A stretch of DNA of 64,000 nt. Origin: Candidatus Methanoperedentaceae archaeon GB37. Lineage in GTDB: Archaea; Halobacteriota; Methanosarcinia; Methanosarcinales; EX4572-44. The translations under genes were made by a program, and so were the position numbers. Location of the stretch: assembly GCA_905171695.1 (NCBI GenBank), contig LR991653.1:1082150-1146149 (forward strand). The letters run 5' to 3'. Shown here piece by piece: positions 6,823 to 15,929 of this stretch. Each line of letters starts with the position of its first letter. Position 1 is the stretch's first letter. A model generated the notes under the pieces. The model was not told the origin of the DNA and did no database searches. It saw only the letters and a program-made list of their open reading frames with translations.

Positions 6823-8535
6823 TTACCCTGTTACCTCTTTTTCTATTGGCGCTGCAGTGGCGGTTGTTTCTTTCACGACTTTTATCTCATCTTCCGGCTC
6901 GATCTTCACTTTTCCAAATGATATTGGAATTGTGGCTTTTGCTGCTGCTCCCGATGTCTGTGATACTGAATCTGATATGTCCTTTGGCCCCTGTGCACAC
7001 CCTGCCATGTATATCCCTTTAACCCGGGTCTCCATCGGACGGATGTTTACATGTGCCTCTGCAAGGAATTTGTCATCACCCACTTCAAGGTTCAACATAT
7101 TGGCAAGCTGTGGGGTGTCGGCTGGTGCAGTGAGTCCTGCGGATAGAACGACCAGATCTGCTTCAAGTTCGACCGGCTCGCCCATGAGTGTATTCTCAAC
7201 ACGGACTCTCATCATACCGTCCTCACCACGGTATACTTCAGATACGGTGCCTCTGAGGTAGATCACGCCCTCATTCTGCATACGGTTGTAGAACTCCTCA
7301 TGTCCCTTGCCAAATGCTCGTATGTCAGTGTAGCAGATCGTGAATTTTGCGTCTGGAACCTTCTCTCTCACAAGGTTACATTGCTTGGTTGCATACATGC
7401 AGCATACTCTTGAACAGTATTCATTGCCAACGTTCTTATCACGGGAGCCCACGCACTGGACAAAGACGATATTCTTCGGCGGTTTTCCGTGTATCAGTAT
7501 CTCTCCAGCAGTAGGTCCTGTTGGGGCGCACAATCGTTCAAGCTCAAGTGCATTGATCACCCTATCGTACTTATCGTATCCGAGTTCAGGTCTCAGTTCA
7601 CAGTTAAAGAGCTCAAAACCTGTAGTAACGAGGATGCTTCCCACTTCAAACTCTACTATCTCTTCCTTTTGGTCGAACCTGATTGCCTTCTTGTCGCATA
7701 CATACTCGCACATCCGACAACCGAGACAGTGCTCTGGATCCCTTATAGCGGCAAGTGGAATTGCCTGGGCAAACGGGATGTAAATGGCTTTTCTTGGACC
7801 AACCCCCAGGTTAAATTCACTTGGAACGACTGCTGGACAGTTATCAACACATATGCCGCATCCAGTGCATTCATTCTCGTCCACATACCGTGGATGCCGC
7901 AGCACTTTAACCTTGAATTCCCCTGCATGTCCGCTGACTTCAATCACTTCTGAACAGGTCATAAGTTCAATGTTGGGGTGTTGCCCTGTTGCGACCATCT
8001 TCGGTGTTCCGATGCATGATGCACAGTCGAGGGTCGGGAAGGTCTTATCAAGCTGTGCCATGTGACCTCCGATGTTCGGTCTTCGTTCCACGAGGTATAC
8101 CTTGTATCCTGCATCGCCTATGTCGAGGGATGCCTGTTCTCCAACGATACCAGCGCCTATCACTAAAACGGAGGGTTTTACGTCAACTTCCTTTTCGTCC
8201 AGTCTTATCGGTTTAACATCCTCCAGTGCAGAGACTACTCGCTTTACAGCATCATCTGTCTCTTCGATACCGATTAAGTATGGGAGAAAGCCCACTTCAT
8301 CGTAGACCTTCCTGAAGAGTGATCTGTGAACATCGGGTGCAAAACATGTTACTGCCACCTGTTCAAGCCCGTTCTCTTTGATATCATTAATCAGCAGTTC
8401 CTGTTCAAAGTCAGAACATAGATATTCTGCATCTTTAACAATAGAGCCCGCTGGGAGATGTTCAAGGATCTTCTCTCTCTCAGTAGAGCCTCCAAGTCCA
8501 CAGTGGCATATATAAACTCCGGTTTTCTTATCCAT
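6823..8535 (-). CDS. hdrA: HdrA-like flavoprotein lacking the C-terminal ferredoxin (operon gene 9)
   Basis: This 570-residue HdrA homologue has an N-terminal domain with Cys 10, 12, 40 and 64. It skips directly from YLIGIEETDDAVK to the linker and so lacks the conserved HCSWVH-type cysteine seen in its neighbour. The FAD motif is GAGIVG (127-132). The inserted ferredoxin is present (CTGCGICVDNCP, CLGCRMCEYVC), as is the GSRDKNVGNEYCSRVCCMY signature. The protein ends soon after the FAD domain, with no C-terminal ferredoxin. It lies between the FrhB-like gene and the full-length hdrA with 3-4 bp spacing. The changed cluster set suggests a specialised, not redundant, HdrA. Confidence 0.92.
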   Translation of the reverse strand: MDKKTGVYICHCGLGGSTEREKILEHLPAGSIVKDAEYLCSDFEQELLINDIKENGLEQVAVTCFAPDVHRSLFRKVYDEVGFLPYLIGIEETDDAVKRVVSALEDVKPIRLDEKEVDVKPSVLVIGAGIVGEQASLDIGDAGYKVYLVERRPNIGGHMAQLDKTFPTLDCASCIGTPKMVATGQHPNIELMTCSEVIEVSGHAGEFKVKVLRHPRYVDENECTGCGICVDNCPAVVPSEFNLGVGPRKAIYIPFAQAIPLAAIRDPEHCLGCRMCEYVCDKKAIRFDQKEEIVEFEVGSILVTTGFELFNCELRPELGYDKYDRVINALELERLCAPTGPTAGEILIHGKPPKNIVFVQCVGSRDKNVGNEYCSRVCCMYATKQCNLVREKVPDAKFTICYTDIRAFGKGHEEFYNRMQNEGVIYLRGTVSEVYRGEDGMMRVRVENTLMGEPVELEADLVVLSAGLTAPADTPQLANMLNLEVGDDKFLAEAHVNIRPMETRVKGIYMAGCAQGPKDISDSVSQTSGAAAKATIPISFGKVKIEPEDEIKVVKETTATAAPIEKEVTG

Positions 8536-8539
8536 CTAT

Positions 8540-9850
8540 CTATTCACCACCTTCGTTTGCTTCTGCCGCCTTTGCAGCGTGTTCCTTCTTCATCTTCGCG
8601 ATCTTCTTGACCATATCGATCTTCACGTCACCCTCTTCGATCTTGCCAGCTTCAATTATTCCGTTCATCACTTGTTCTCCCTTCTCTGAGCGTATAACAA
8701 CTGTCGACCACCCATCAGGCGAACCGACGGAGCCAACAGAGAGATCTGCAAATTCTGAAGCAAAATCGGTGCACACCCTGCAACTGCTCTTTATGCACTT
8801 GTCAAGATCTTTAATATCAACATCAAAGTCGCCCTTCTCGGTGTATGCATGGAACCTGCCGCGTGTGATATCGGTCTTTGTGACATCCTTGAACTTCTGG
8901 CCTGAGCCTGCCAGGAGTTCATTCTCTATGAAGTTTGTGAGGCAACTGTACTCGAAGTTCTCCATGCAGAAGACGCCTATCGTTGTGATATCGATGTCCT
9001 CTGCCTTTCTGAAGAGGTGTTCCTGAATATTTCTCGTTGCCTTGATCTGGCAGGGCGTTCCAACAACAGCGATCTTCTTGAGTTCAGTTGTCTTTATCAC
9101 CTCGCCGAGTCCCATTATGCTCGGGGATACCGAGTAGATGGTTCCTGCAGCACTCGCGATCTCTTCCGGTGTTACGACCACCACCGGTTCAGGCTTCCAT
9201 CGGTCGCCTGCCGTTCCCCGTGTAACGATCACGCCTTCGAATATCTCGTTCTCAAGCCCGTATGAGAGGATGGATGAGACGATCCCACCGTCCTGACTGT
9301 GTTTCAGTATCTCAGGATCGGTGGATCTGGCAGAGAAAATCCTTCGATAGACACCGAGCAGTTCATCCTCCCGCACAGAACCGAAGATGCGGGTCTCAAG
9401 CTCGGCTATAGGTGGTAGTCGTGCAGAGCAGTGATCATAGCACAGTCCGTACTCTCCGCACTGGATAGCATCGAGCTTCATGATGCAGTCCTTAACAGAT
9501 GTCGGGACGCCGTCAACGAGTTCAATTCGCTCGCAGAAGGCAGCGCACGCACCGCAGCCAGTGCACAAGCCCTCGTCGATGATCTTTGCCTTTAAGAGTT
9601 CGAAGCCACGTCGCTCTTCCCACTGGGGACAGTTGTCCACGCACAAGCCACGTTTCCCACACTCGCTGGCTCCAAGGTAGAGCAAGCACGGCTCTACAAG
9701 CTCTGGTAAACCCTCAACGATCTTTATTCGTTCGCAGACCTCTGCGCAGATCCCACAGCCGTCACAGAGATTCTTCTCAACAATCTCACTCTGGAGAAAC
9801 TCGAATCCATTTTCAGCCTTCAGTATGGGTTTCAGTTTCATATTCATCAC
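8540..9850 (-). CDS. FrhB-like F420-binding oxidoreductase with duplicated 8-Cys Fe-S module (operon gene 8)
   Basis: This 436-residue protein has an FrhB/FdhB-type domain (about 165-415) with SQDGGIVSSILSYGL, VVGTPCQIKA, IGVFCMENF and KSSCRVCTDF. Such subunits bind FAD and an iron-sulfur cluster and exchange hydride with coenzyme F420. Before it are two copies of a cysteine module, at residues 29-74 and 96-141. Each has eight Cys with identical spacing (3, 3, 4, 16, 9, 6, 4), so four [4Fe-4S] clusters are possible there. The C terminus is lysine/alanine rich. Placed between hdrB and hdrA, it is the likely F420 entry or exit point for the second HdrABC set. Confidence 0.9.
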   Translation of the reverse strand: MMNMKLKPILKAENGFEFLQSEIVEKNLCDGCGICAEVCERIKIVEGLPELVEPCLLYLGASECGKRGLCVDNCPQWEERRGFELLKAKIIDEGLCTGCGACAAFCERIELVDGVPTSVKDCIMKLDAIQCGEYGLCYDHCSARLPPIAELETRIFGSVREDELLGVYRRIFSARSTDPEILKHSQDGGIVSSILSYGLENEIFEGVIVTRGTAGDRWKPEPVVVVTPEEIASAAGTIYSVSPSIMGLGEVIKTTELKKIAVVGTPCQIKATRNIQEHLFRKAEDIDITTIGVFCMENFEYSCLTNFIENELLAGSGQKFKDVTKTDITRGRFHAYTEKGDFDVDIKDLDKCIKSSCRVCTDFASEFADLSVGSVGSPDGWSTVVIRSEKGEQVMNGIIEAGKIEEGDVKIDMVKKIAKMKKEHAAKAAEANEGGE

Positions 9851-9853
9851 CTG

Positions 9854-10735
9854 TTAGATCTGCAGGATCTTATCAGACATTGGAATCTGGTGCATGTTGA
9901 TCCCAAGTTCATCAGGTGTGAATCCCATCGCAAGTCCAAGCAATTGTGTGTAGAAGAGTATGGGAATATTCTCGAACTCCTTCCCGAACTTATCCCTTAG
10001 CTCTGTCTGTCCAACATCCATCTGCAGATGGCAGAAGGCACAGATGTCCAGTATGCAATCGGCACCAACAGCATTTGCATTGTTGACCTTATCGAGCGTG
10101 AAGAGGAGAGATTTCTCAAGGTCTCTCGTTCTCACACCACCGCCAGCACCGCAGCAGACGATCTTGTCCTTGTAATCAACGCTCTCGGCACCAGTTGCAT
10201 CCACAAGCTCGTCCACCAATCTTGGCCTTTCACTGCTTCCCTGACCACGCACCTCACTCGGCTTTAAGAAGTGGCAGCCGTAGTGAACAGCCACCTTGAT
10301 GCCATCAAGTGGCTTCTTGATGTGCTCTTTTATAGTATCGAGACCCACAACGTTATGGAGGATCTCAACGCAGTGCTTCACCTGTATGGTCCCCTTGTAC
10401 TGATGTCCTTCTTCAGCCAGTATCTCATTCACCATCTCTACCAAATGAGGATTCTCCTGTAAGAGGTGGTTTGCCTCCTGAAGTGTACCATAACAGCCGT
10501 TGCATGTGAGTGTCATGTCGCACTCCTGCTCTTCTGCTATGGCAAGATTTCGCGCAGCGATGGTGAGCCATGTCTTGAGGTCGAACGATCCAAAGACGCC
10601 GGGGGCAGGGCAGCACGACGCGCCTGGAACCTCAACGCACTCTATATCAAACTCTTTGAAGACCTTTCTCGTCGATGCCTCAATTCCGGCGTATCTGTTC
10701 GGCGTTATGCATCCCAGGAAATAAGCGTACTTCAT
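9854..10735 (-). CDS. hdrB: HdrB-like subunit with two CCG domains (operon gene 7)
   Basis: This 293-residue protein has two CCG domains. The first runs from YFLGC through GASCCPAPG to CNGCYG, and the second from HYGCH through IVCCGAGGG to CAFCH. In methanogen HdrB these cysteines bind the paired noncubane [4Fe-4S] clusters that cleave the CoM-S-S-CoB disulfide. All ligands are present in both, so the enzyme should have a disulfide-type active site. It begins 6 bp after hdrC. The real substrate in this organism cannot be told from sequence. Confidence 0.93.
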   Translation of the reverse strand: MKYAYFLGCITPNRYAGIEASTRKVFKEFDIECVEVPGASCCPAPGVFGSFDLKTWLTIAARNLAIAEEQECDMTLTCNGCYGTLQEANHLLQENPHLVEMVNEILAEEGHQYKGTIQVKHCVEILHNVVGLDTIKEHIKKPLDGIKVAVHYGCHFLKPSEVRGQGSSERPRLVDELVDATGAESVDYKDKIVCCGAGGGVRTRDLEKSLLFTLDKVNNANAVGADCILDICAFCHLQMDVGQTELRDKFGKEFENIPILFYTQLLGLAMGFTPDELGINMHQIPMSDKILQI

Positions 10736-10741
10736 ATCGCA

Positions 10742-11275
10742 TCACTCCTTCAAGTTCATCGTTTCCCAGTCAAAACCTATCAACTCGTCAAAACCTGTCT
10801 TCTTCACCAGACTCTGGATGCCCTGCAAAGCCTCCTTATAGGTATGGGTCGTTGGTGGCACCTCAGGGAGCCCGAGCTTCTTCCGATTCTCCTTGTTCGC
10901 GTCGTTTATCGGCACGGCATGGCCAGTCTTCACAACATAGCTTGATGCCATCCGATGTGACAATGCAAGGTATCCTTCCTTGGCAGCAATGTTTCTGATC
11001 GTGCGGGTGATATCTGTAACCTTCACGTTTCGTGGACAACGCTCGTAACAGGTATAACAGGTGGTGCAGAGCCACAGCTCGTCAGATGATAAGACCTCGT
11101 CCCTCATGTTCAAGAGTGCCTCCAACACCAGTTTTCGCGTTCTTATCGCTGTCAGTCTGCCAGACGGGCATCCTCCAGTGCACTTACCGCACTGCATGCA
11201 GACCCGCAGGGATTCAATATGTTCCGTTCCTAAGATCGGACCACCAGTTTCTATTATCTCGTCAACAAACTCCAT
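10742..11275 (-). CDS. hdrC: HdrC-like 2[4Fe-4S] protein (operon gene 6)
   Basis: This 177-residue protein has two cluster motifs, CMQCGKCTGGCP (about residues 27-38) and CTTCYTCYERCP (about 70-81), in the helical HdrC fold. HdrC wires HdrA to HdrB. There is only 1 bp between it and the tandem hdrA upstream and 6 bp to hdrB downstream, so the three are co-translated. It is shorter than the other HdrC in this operon, close to the usual 180-190 residues. Confidence 0.93.
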   Translation of the reverse strand: MEFVDEIIETGGPILGTEHIESLRVCMQCGKCTGGCPSGRLTAIRTRKLVLEALLNMRDEVLSSDELWLCTTCYTCYERCPRNVKVTDITRTIRNIAAKEGYLALSHRMASSYVVKTGHAVPINDANKENRKKLGLPEVPPTTHTYKEALQGIQSLVKKTGFDELIGFDWETMNLKE

Positions 11276-11276
11276 T

Positions 11277-14200
11277 TCACATCACAACCTCTATTTGAGC
11301 GAAAATCTGCCTGTCCTTGAAATGATTAACAGACATTGCATCAGATGGACAATACGACGCACACAATCCACAACCCTTACACCGATCTGAAACCACAGCC
11401 ACCTCGCGCACTGCATCAGCCACAGGACCGAAGGTGTTCACATCCTCCATAAGCTCCTGAAGCTCGACCGCATCGAACGGGCAGACACTCACACACGTGC
11501 CACACCCGGCGCACAATGCTTCATCAGCGACCGAGGTCGCGGCTTCAACCTCGACAAACGGCTTGGAGAGAAGTGTCAGTGCTCGTGCTGCTGCACCGCT
11601 GCCCTGCGCCATGCATTCATCGATCATTCGTGGTCTGTAGAGTGCCGAACCTGCAAGGAATATGCCGGTGCTCGCCGAATCGAGCGGTCGCAGCTTCACC
11701 TTTGGCCTCAACTGCTCTTCCACAAAGAATCCATAATCATCGGTTGATATGTTGAGGGTCTCAGCCACCGCTTCAGAATCGTTCCGTGGAATCATTGGAG
11801 TGGAGAGCACCAAGTAATCTGGTTTTAATTGAACCTCTCTATTCAGCATCATATCATGGGTGGAGAGGATCTCGCCATCGAATGATGGCTTCTTATTCGC
11901 ATCATGCCTGAGGAAGATAACTCCCTTCCCGCGTGCATCCCGATACATGCTCTCCCACATGCCATACGTCCGAATATCACGGCCAATGACGTACACCTCG
12001 GTCTCAGGAGAGAGATCCTTCAAGCGGAGGGCGTTCTTCACAGCAGTTCCGCAGCAGATCCGCCCGCAGTACTCTCGGCTCTCATCCATTGCACCGACGC
12101 ACTGAATCATTGCAACAGTCCCGGGGCTGATCCCCTCTTCGAGCAGTCTCTCGAATTCGAGCTGTGTTACAACATTCGGTCTCTCGCCATAGCCGTAGAT
12201 TCCAGTAGGCTTGAACTCCTCTGCCCCTGTGGCAACGATCATAGCCCCGAATTTGATCTCTTCAGTCGATTCGGGTCTCTTAATCGTCCCTGTGAAATTT
12301 CCTGCCTGGCCAGTGAGATCCACGAGTTCAGAGCCTGTGAAGACCGTTATCAGCTCGCTCTCATCGATCTCTTCTCTAAGCTCTGAGAGAAGTTCACTTG
12401 CTCTTCGACCGTTCTGGAGTACGCCCACATCATTGAGCACTCCTCCGAGCCTCTCCTCTCTCTCAACTATACAGGCCCTGTATCCCTGCCTTGCAACCTC
12501 AAGTGCAGCGGTCATACCTGTGATTCCACCGCCGAGCACAAGGACGCTCTCCACGACAGGAATCCTCTTCACCGGGAGCGCGTCAAGGTAGCCTGCACGT
12601 GCAACAGACATCCGTATCAACTCCTCCGCCTTCTCAAGAGCGGCATCAGGATTATCCGCGTGCACCCATGCGCACTGTTCTCTGATGTTTGCCATCTCAA
12701 AGAGGTAGGGGTTGATACCGATCTCTTCACAGAGCTTCCTGAAGTGTAATTCGTATATCCGTGGCGTGCAGCCCGCAAGAACGATCCTGTTCAAGCCATG
12801 CTCCTTGACTGCACTTCGTATGGCATCTGCCGCCTCCGTGCAGGTTGTGGCGCTCGCATCAACATACGCCACGTCCGGGAGGCGTTTGATCTGGGAGGCA
12901 AGACTCTCGAGATCGATCACCCGTGAGATGCTCTCACCGCATCGGCAGAGGAAGACACCGATCTTCGGCTCTCCACCAGCCTCTTCTGCCTCGATCGGAC
13001 GGGTCTCTTTAACGACTCTCTCTTTGGCGATTATGCTGCCTGCTCGTGCCGCTGCACCGCTTGCCCATGAGGCGCTGTCCATGATCGACATTGGCCCCTT
13101 GGCAGTCCCGCATACGTATATGCCTGGGATGCTGGTGTCCATCGGACTCTCAAGCTCTGTCTTGAAATACCCAAAGCTGTCAAGCTCAACGCCAGCGATC
13201 TCTGCCATACTCTGAATCGAGTCTGAGGGTAGGAGTCCTACTGCAAGGACGACGAGGTCGAACTCCTCATTCACGATCTCGTCTTTCTCCGGGTCTTCGT
13301 ATCGAAGCTGGAGTTCACCATCCTTCTCGATTATCTCTGGAATCCGGCTCCGGATATACTTGACACCGTACTTATTCTCAATCTGTTTCACAACGTTCTC
13401 GTCTCTTCCAAAGGTTCGAACGTCCATGTAGAAGATGCTGATATCGAGATTGGGGTTCAACTCTCTTGCCCGCTTTGCCTCTTTTGCCGTGTACATGCAG
13501 CAGACGTTCGAGCATAATTCATTGCCGACGTGCGGGTCTCTTGAGCCTATGCACTGGAGGAAGGCTATCTTCTTTGCTTCTCTCCCGTCTGACCTCACGA
13601 GTCTGCCACTGCCTGCGGCGCTGCTCAGCATTCGCTCAAACTCGAGTGATGTCACAACCGATGGATTCTCGAGTTTGTAACGTGCCCAGACCTTCGGGTC
13701 AAACGGTTCATAACCTGGTGATAGGATTATGCTTCCAACCGTTATCTTCACCGTTCTCTCTTCATCGTCGAGCTTGATTGCATCTGCCGTGCAAGCCTCG
13801 GCGCACTTCCTGCAGTCAGGCGGACAGCTCTCCCGCTCGATTGCAGGGATGTTTGGCACCGGTTGAGAGTGCGAGAAGTCGATTACTTTTCGATTCGTGA
13901 GACCGAAGTTGAACCTGTCAGGAATTGTTTCAGGGCATGCCTCTATGCACTGCGCGCACCCTGTGCACTTGAGTTCATCAACGTATCTCGGTCTTCTTCT
14001 AATCTCGAGTTCGAAGTTTCCCTGTGATCCTGATATGGATGTTACCTCTGATAGTGTTAGAAGCTCTACATCTGGATCTGTCTCAAGCTCAACCATCATC
14101 GGCATGATGCCTGTAACACACTCTGCGAGCTGTGACATCTTACCGCCGATGCTTGCACCTCTCTCTATAAGGTAGACCTTGAACCCTGAATCGACGAGGT

Positions 14201-14330
14201 CGAGTGCTGATATTATGCCGGCAACGCCGCCACCGATCACAGCGACTCTCCCCTGCTCCATGGTTCCTACCGGAGCATCCGTCTCTACCATGGTCTCCCG
14301 TGGTGTAGCTTCCTCTTCCATAATGATCAT
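11277..14330 (-). CDS. hdrA: Tandem HdrA-HdrA fusion flavoprotein (operon gene 5)
   Basis: This 1017-residue protein consists of two HdrA modules with complementary losses. Module 1 (about 28-440) begins directly at the FAD motif GGGVAG (33-38) and keeps the inserted ferredoxin (CTGCAQCIEACP at 122-133, CRKCAEAC at 173-180), but has no N-terminal cluster domain. Module 2 (about 455-1017) has the N-terminal domain (Cys 462, 464, 497, 521, 553) and a second FAD motif GGGITG (600-605). It has no inserted ferredoxin, and ends with 2[4Fe-4S] motifs (940-951 and 984-995). Related two-HdrA arrangements occur as QmoA/QmoB in sulfate reducers. It overlaps hdrB upstream by 4 bp and should carry two FADs. 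Confidence 0.93.
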   Translation of the reverse strand: MIIMEEEATPRETMVETDAPVGTMEQGRVAVIGGGVAGIISALDLVDSGFKVYLIERGASIGGKMSQLAECVTGIMPMMVELETDPDVELLTLSEVTSISGSQGNFELEIRRRPRYVDELKCTGCAQCIEACPETIPDRFNFGLTNRKVIDFSHSQPVPNIPAIERESCPPDCRKCAEACTADAIKLDDEERTVKITVGSIILSPGYEPFDPKVWARYKLENPSVVTSLEFERMLSSAAGSGRLVRSDGREAKKIAFLQCIGSRDPHVGNELCSNVCCMYTAKEAKRARELNPNLDISIFYMDVRTFGRDENVVKQIENKYGVKYIRSRIPEIIEKDGELQLRYEDPEKDEIVNEEFDLVVLAVGLLPSDSIQSMAEIAGVELDSFGYFKTELESPMDTSIPGIYVCGTAKGPMSIMDSASWASGAAARAGSIIAKERVVKETRPIEAEEAGGEPKIGVFLCRCGESISRVIDLESLASQIKRLPDVAYVDASATTCTEAADAIRSAVKEHGLNRIVLAGCTPRIYELHFRKLCEEIGINPYLFEMANIREQCAWVHADNPDAALEKAEELIRMSVARAGYLDALPVKRIPVVESVLVLGGGITGMTAALEVARQGYRACIVEREERLGGVLNDVGVLQNGRRASELLSELREEIDESELITVFTGSELVDLTGQAGNFTGTIKRPESTEEIKFGAMIVATGAEEFKPTGIYGYGERPNVVTQLEFERLLEEGISPGTVAMIQCVGAMDESREYCGRICCGTAVKNALRLKDLSPETEVYVIGRDIRTYGMWESMYRDARGKGVIFLRHDANKKPSFDGEILSTHDMMLNREVQLKPDYLVLSTPMIPRNDSEAVAETLNISTDDYGFFVEEQLRPKVKLRPLDSASTGIFLAGSALYRPRMIDECMAQGSGAAARALTLLSKPFVEVEAATSVADEALCAGCGTCVSVCPFDAVELQELMEDVNTFGPVADAVREVAVVSDRCKGCGLCASYCPSDAMSVNHFKDRQIFAQIEVVM

Positions 14331-15190
14331 GCCCCCTTTATCATGCTAACCAGATTATTCGTAGATACTATATTCTTGTTCAGACCGAGTTTTCCAGGCT
14401 CGATCCCGAATGCCAGTCCAAGGAGTTGTGTGAAGTATAAGACCGGTATCTTCAATTCGATCTTGTACTTGGCTTCGATATCGGATTGCCGCCCATCAAG
14501 CATGAGGTGGCAGACAGGGCATCCAACGATGATACAGTCAGCACCTGCGCCTTTCGCATCCTCAAGTATCTTCCGTGACATCTCCATCGAATAATCAAAG
14601 TTGGTCATGATGAGAGCTCCTCCACAGCACTTTGCCTTGTGTGAAAAGGATGGCTGTTCCGCGCCAACAGCCTCGATCAGCAGGTCCATCGATCTTGGAT
14701 TGTCGGGATCGTCAAATGCAATATCGGATGGACGCCCGATAAGGCACCCATAGTATGGAACTACCTTGATCCCGCTGAGCGGTCTCGTCGTATTCCTTCT
14801 AATCTCCTCCACACCAACTTCGTTCACTATAACATCGAGGAGGTGTCGCGGAGCTATTGTATCGTTGAACCGAAGGCTGTGATCAACCTCGAGAAGCTTC
14901 TTCTGAACTGACTCATCCTCCCGTAGGTATTTCACCGCTTTTGCCGCGTTGAAGTAGCAGGCACTGCATGGTATTGCCAGATCCAGTCCGCTCTCTTCTG
15001 CGATTGCAAGGTTTCTGATCGAGAGTGCTACTGAGACGAGTGGATTCTCTGCCTCGAGAGCACCACAGCAGTTCCAGTCATCTATCTCAATAAGCTCCAC
15101 TCCAAGCTTCTCACAGACTGCGCGTGCAGACATGTCATACTCCTTTGCAGACGCGTGCGCAGAGCAACCAGGATAATATGTGAATCTCAT
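14327..15190 (-). CDS. hdrB: HdrB-like subunit with two CCG domains (operon gene 4)
   Basis: This 287-residue protein carries YYPGC, DWNCCGALE and CSACYF in the first CCG domain, and YYGCLIG, AKCCGGALI and CPVCHL in the second. Both noncubane cluster sites are intact. It overlaps hdrC upstream and the hdrA fusion downstream by 4 bp each. It therefore pairs with the 224-residue HdrC and the 1017-residue HdrA. Having two different HdrB proteins in one operon implies two catalytic ends or two substrates. Confidence 0.93.
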   Translation of the reverse strand: MRFTYYPGCSAHASAKEYDMSARAVCEKLGVELIEIDDWNCCGALEAENPLVSVALSIRNLAIAEESGLDLAIPCSACYFNAAKAVKYLREDESVQKKLLEVDHSLRFNDTIAPRHLLDVIVNEVGVEEIRRNTTRPLSGIKVVPYYGCLIGRPSDIAFDDPDNPRSMDLLIEAVGAEQPSFSHKAKCCGGALIMTNFDYSMEMSRKILEDAKGAGADCIIVGCPVCHLMLDGRQSDIEAKYKIELKIPVLYFTQLLGLAFGIEPGKLGLNKNIVSTNNLVSMIKGA

Positions 15191-15861
15191 ACTTCCTCCA
15201 GTTTCTCGAATATGTTCTTAATACAGTCCATGCCCTTTATCTTGCTTGGGAAGAATGCTATCTTTCCCTTCTTGAACATGTTTATACCGAGTGGCATATA
15301 CCCGAACAAGCCATTGAGATCCTTGTTCTTCAAGAGCAGAAAGTCCATCAGAAGACCTGGTTCGTACATTCTTCCAAACCTCTCTATCATGCTCATGAAC
15401 GATCCATCAAAACCTGGCTTCTTGCTCGTTATCTCTATGTTACCCTTCCGAGCCTCTTTCATTGCAACCTGCTTGATGGCACCGATGACCTCTGAGAACT
15501 TCACGTTCTGGGGACAGCGCTCATAACACGCCTGGCACGATGCACATATCCAGATCTCCTCTGATTCGAGAATCTCTTTCTTCATGCCAAGAACTGCCAT
15601 CTCTATGATCTTGCGCGGGTTGAAGTCTGGATTGATCTCCCGTATCGGGCAGCTTAAGGTGCAGGTACTGCACTGGTAACAGTATAGGAGGTCTTTTCCG
15701 CCTGGCTGTCTCTGAACCTCGTACTTGAAGTTTGGATCTGTCTCCCATGCCTTGATCGGGCCTTTGGCACTCTGTGGACTCTTCCGAACACTCTTATAGT
15801 CAGAGGTGTCAAACTTGGTAACGTCGATTACAGTCGTTACGTCCTTCTCTGATGAGCCCAT
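15187..15861 (-). CDS. hdrC: HdrC-like 2[4Fe-4S] protein (operon gene 3)
   Basis: This 224-residue protein has the cluster motifs CYQCSTCTLSCP and CASCQACYERCP, about 45 residues apart. An N-terminal extension of about 55 residues and a C-terminal extension make it longer than typical HdrC. The C-terminal part (LLMDFLLLKNKDLNGLFGYMPLG) resembles HdrC-type extensions that contact HdrB. It overlaps hdrB by 4 bp and follows the FrhB-like gene after 68 bp, the largest gap in the operon apart from the leader. Confidence 0.92.
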   Translation of the reverse strand: MGSSEKDVTTVIDVTKFDTSDYKSVRKSPQSAKGPIKAWETDPNFKYEVQRQPGGKDLLYCYQCSTCTLSCPIREINPDFNPRKIIEMAVLGMKKEILESEEIWICASCQACYERCPQNVKFSEVIGAIKQVAMKEARKGNIEITSKKPGFDGSFMSMIERFGRMYEPGLLMDFLLLKNKDLNGLFGYMPLGINMFKKGKIAFFPSKIKGMDCIKNIFEKLEEV

Positions 15862-15929
15862 CTCACATTTCCTCCTTATTCATGGAGTTTATCATCGTAT
15901 CTTCCTCTCATCTTCACTTTCCCTACATT

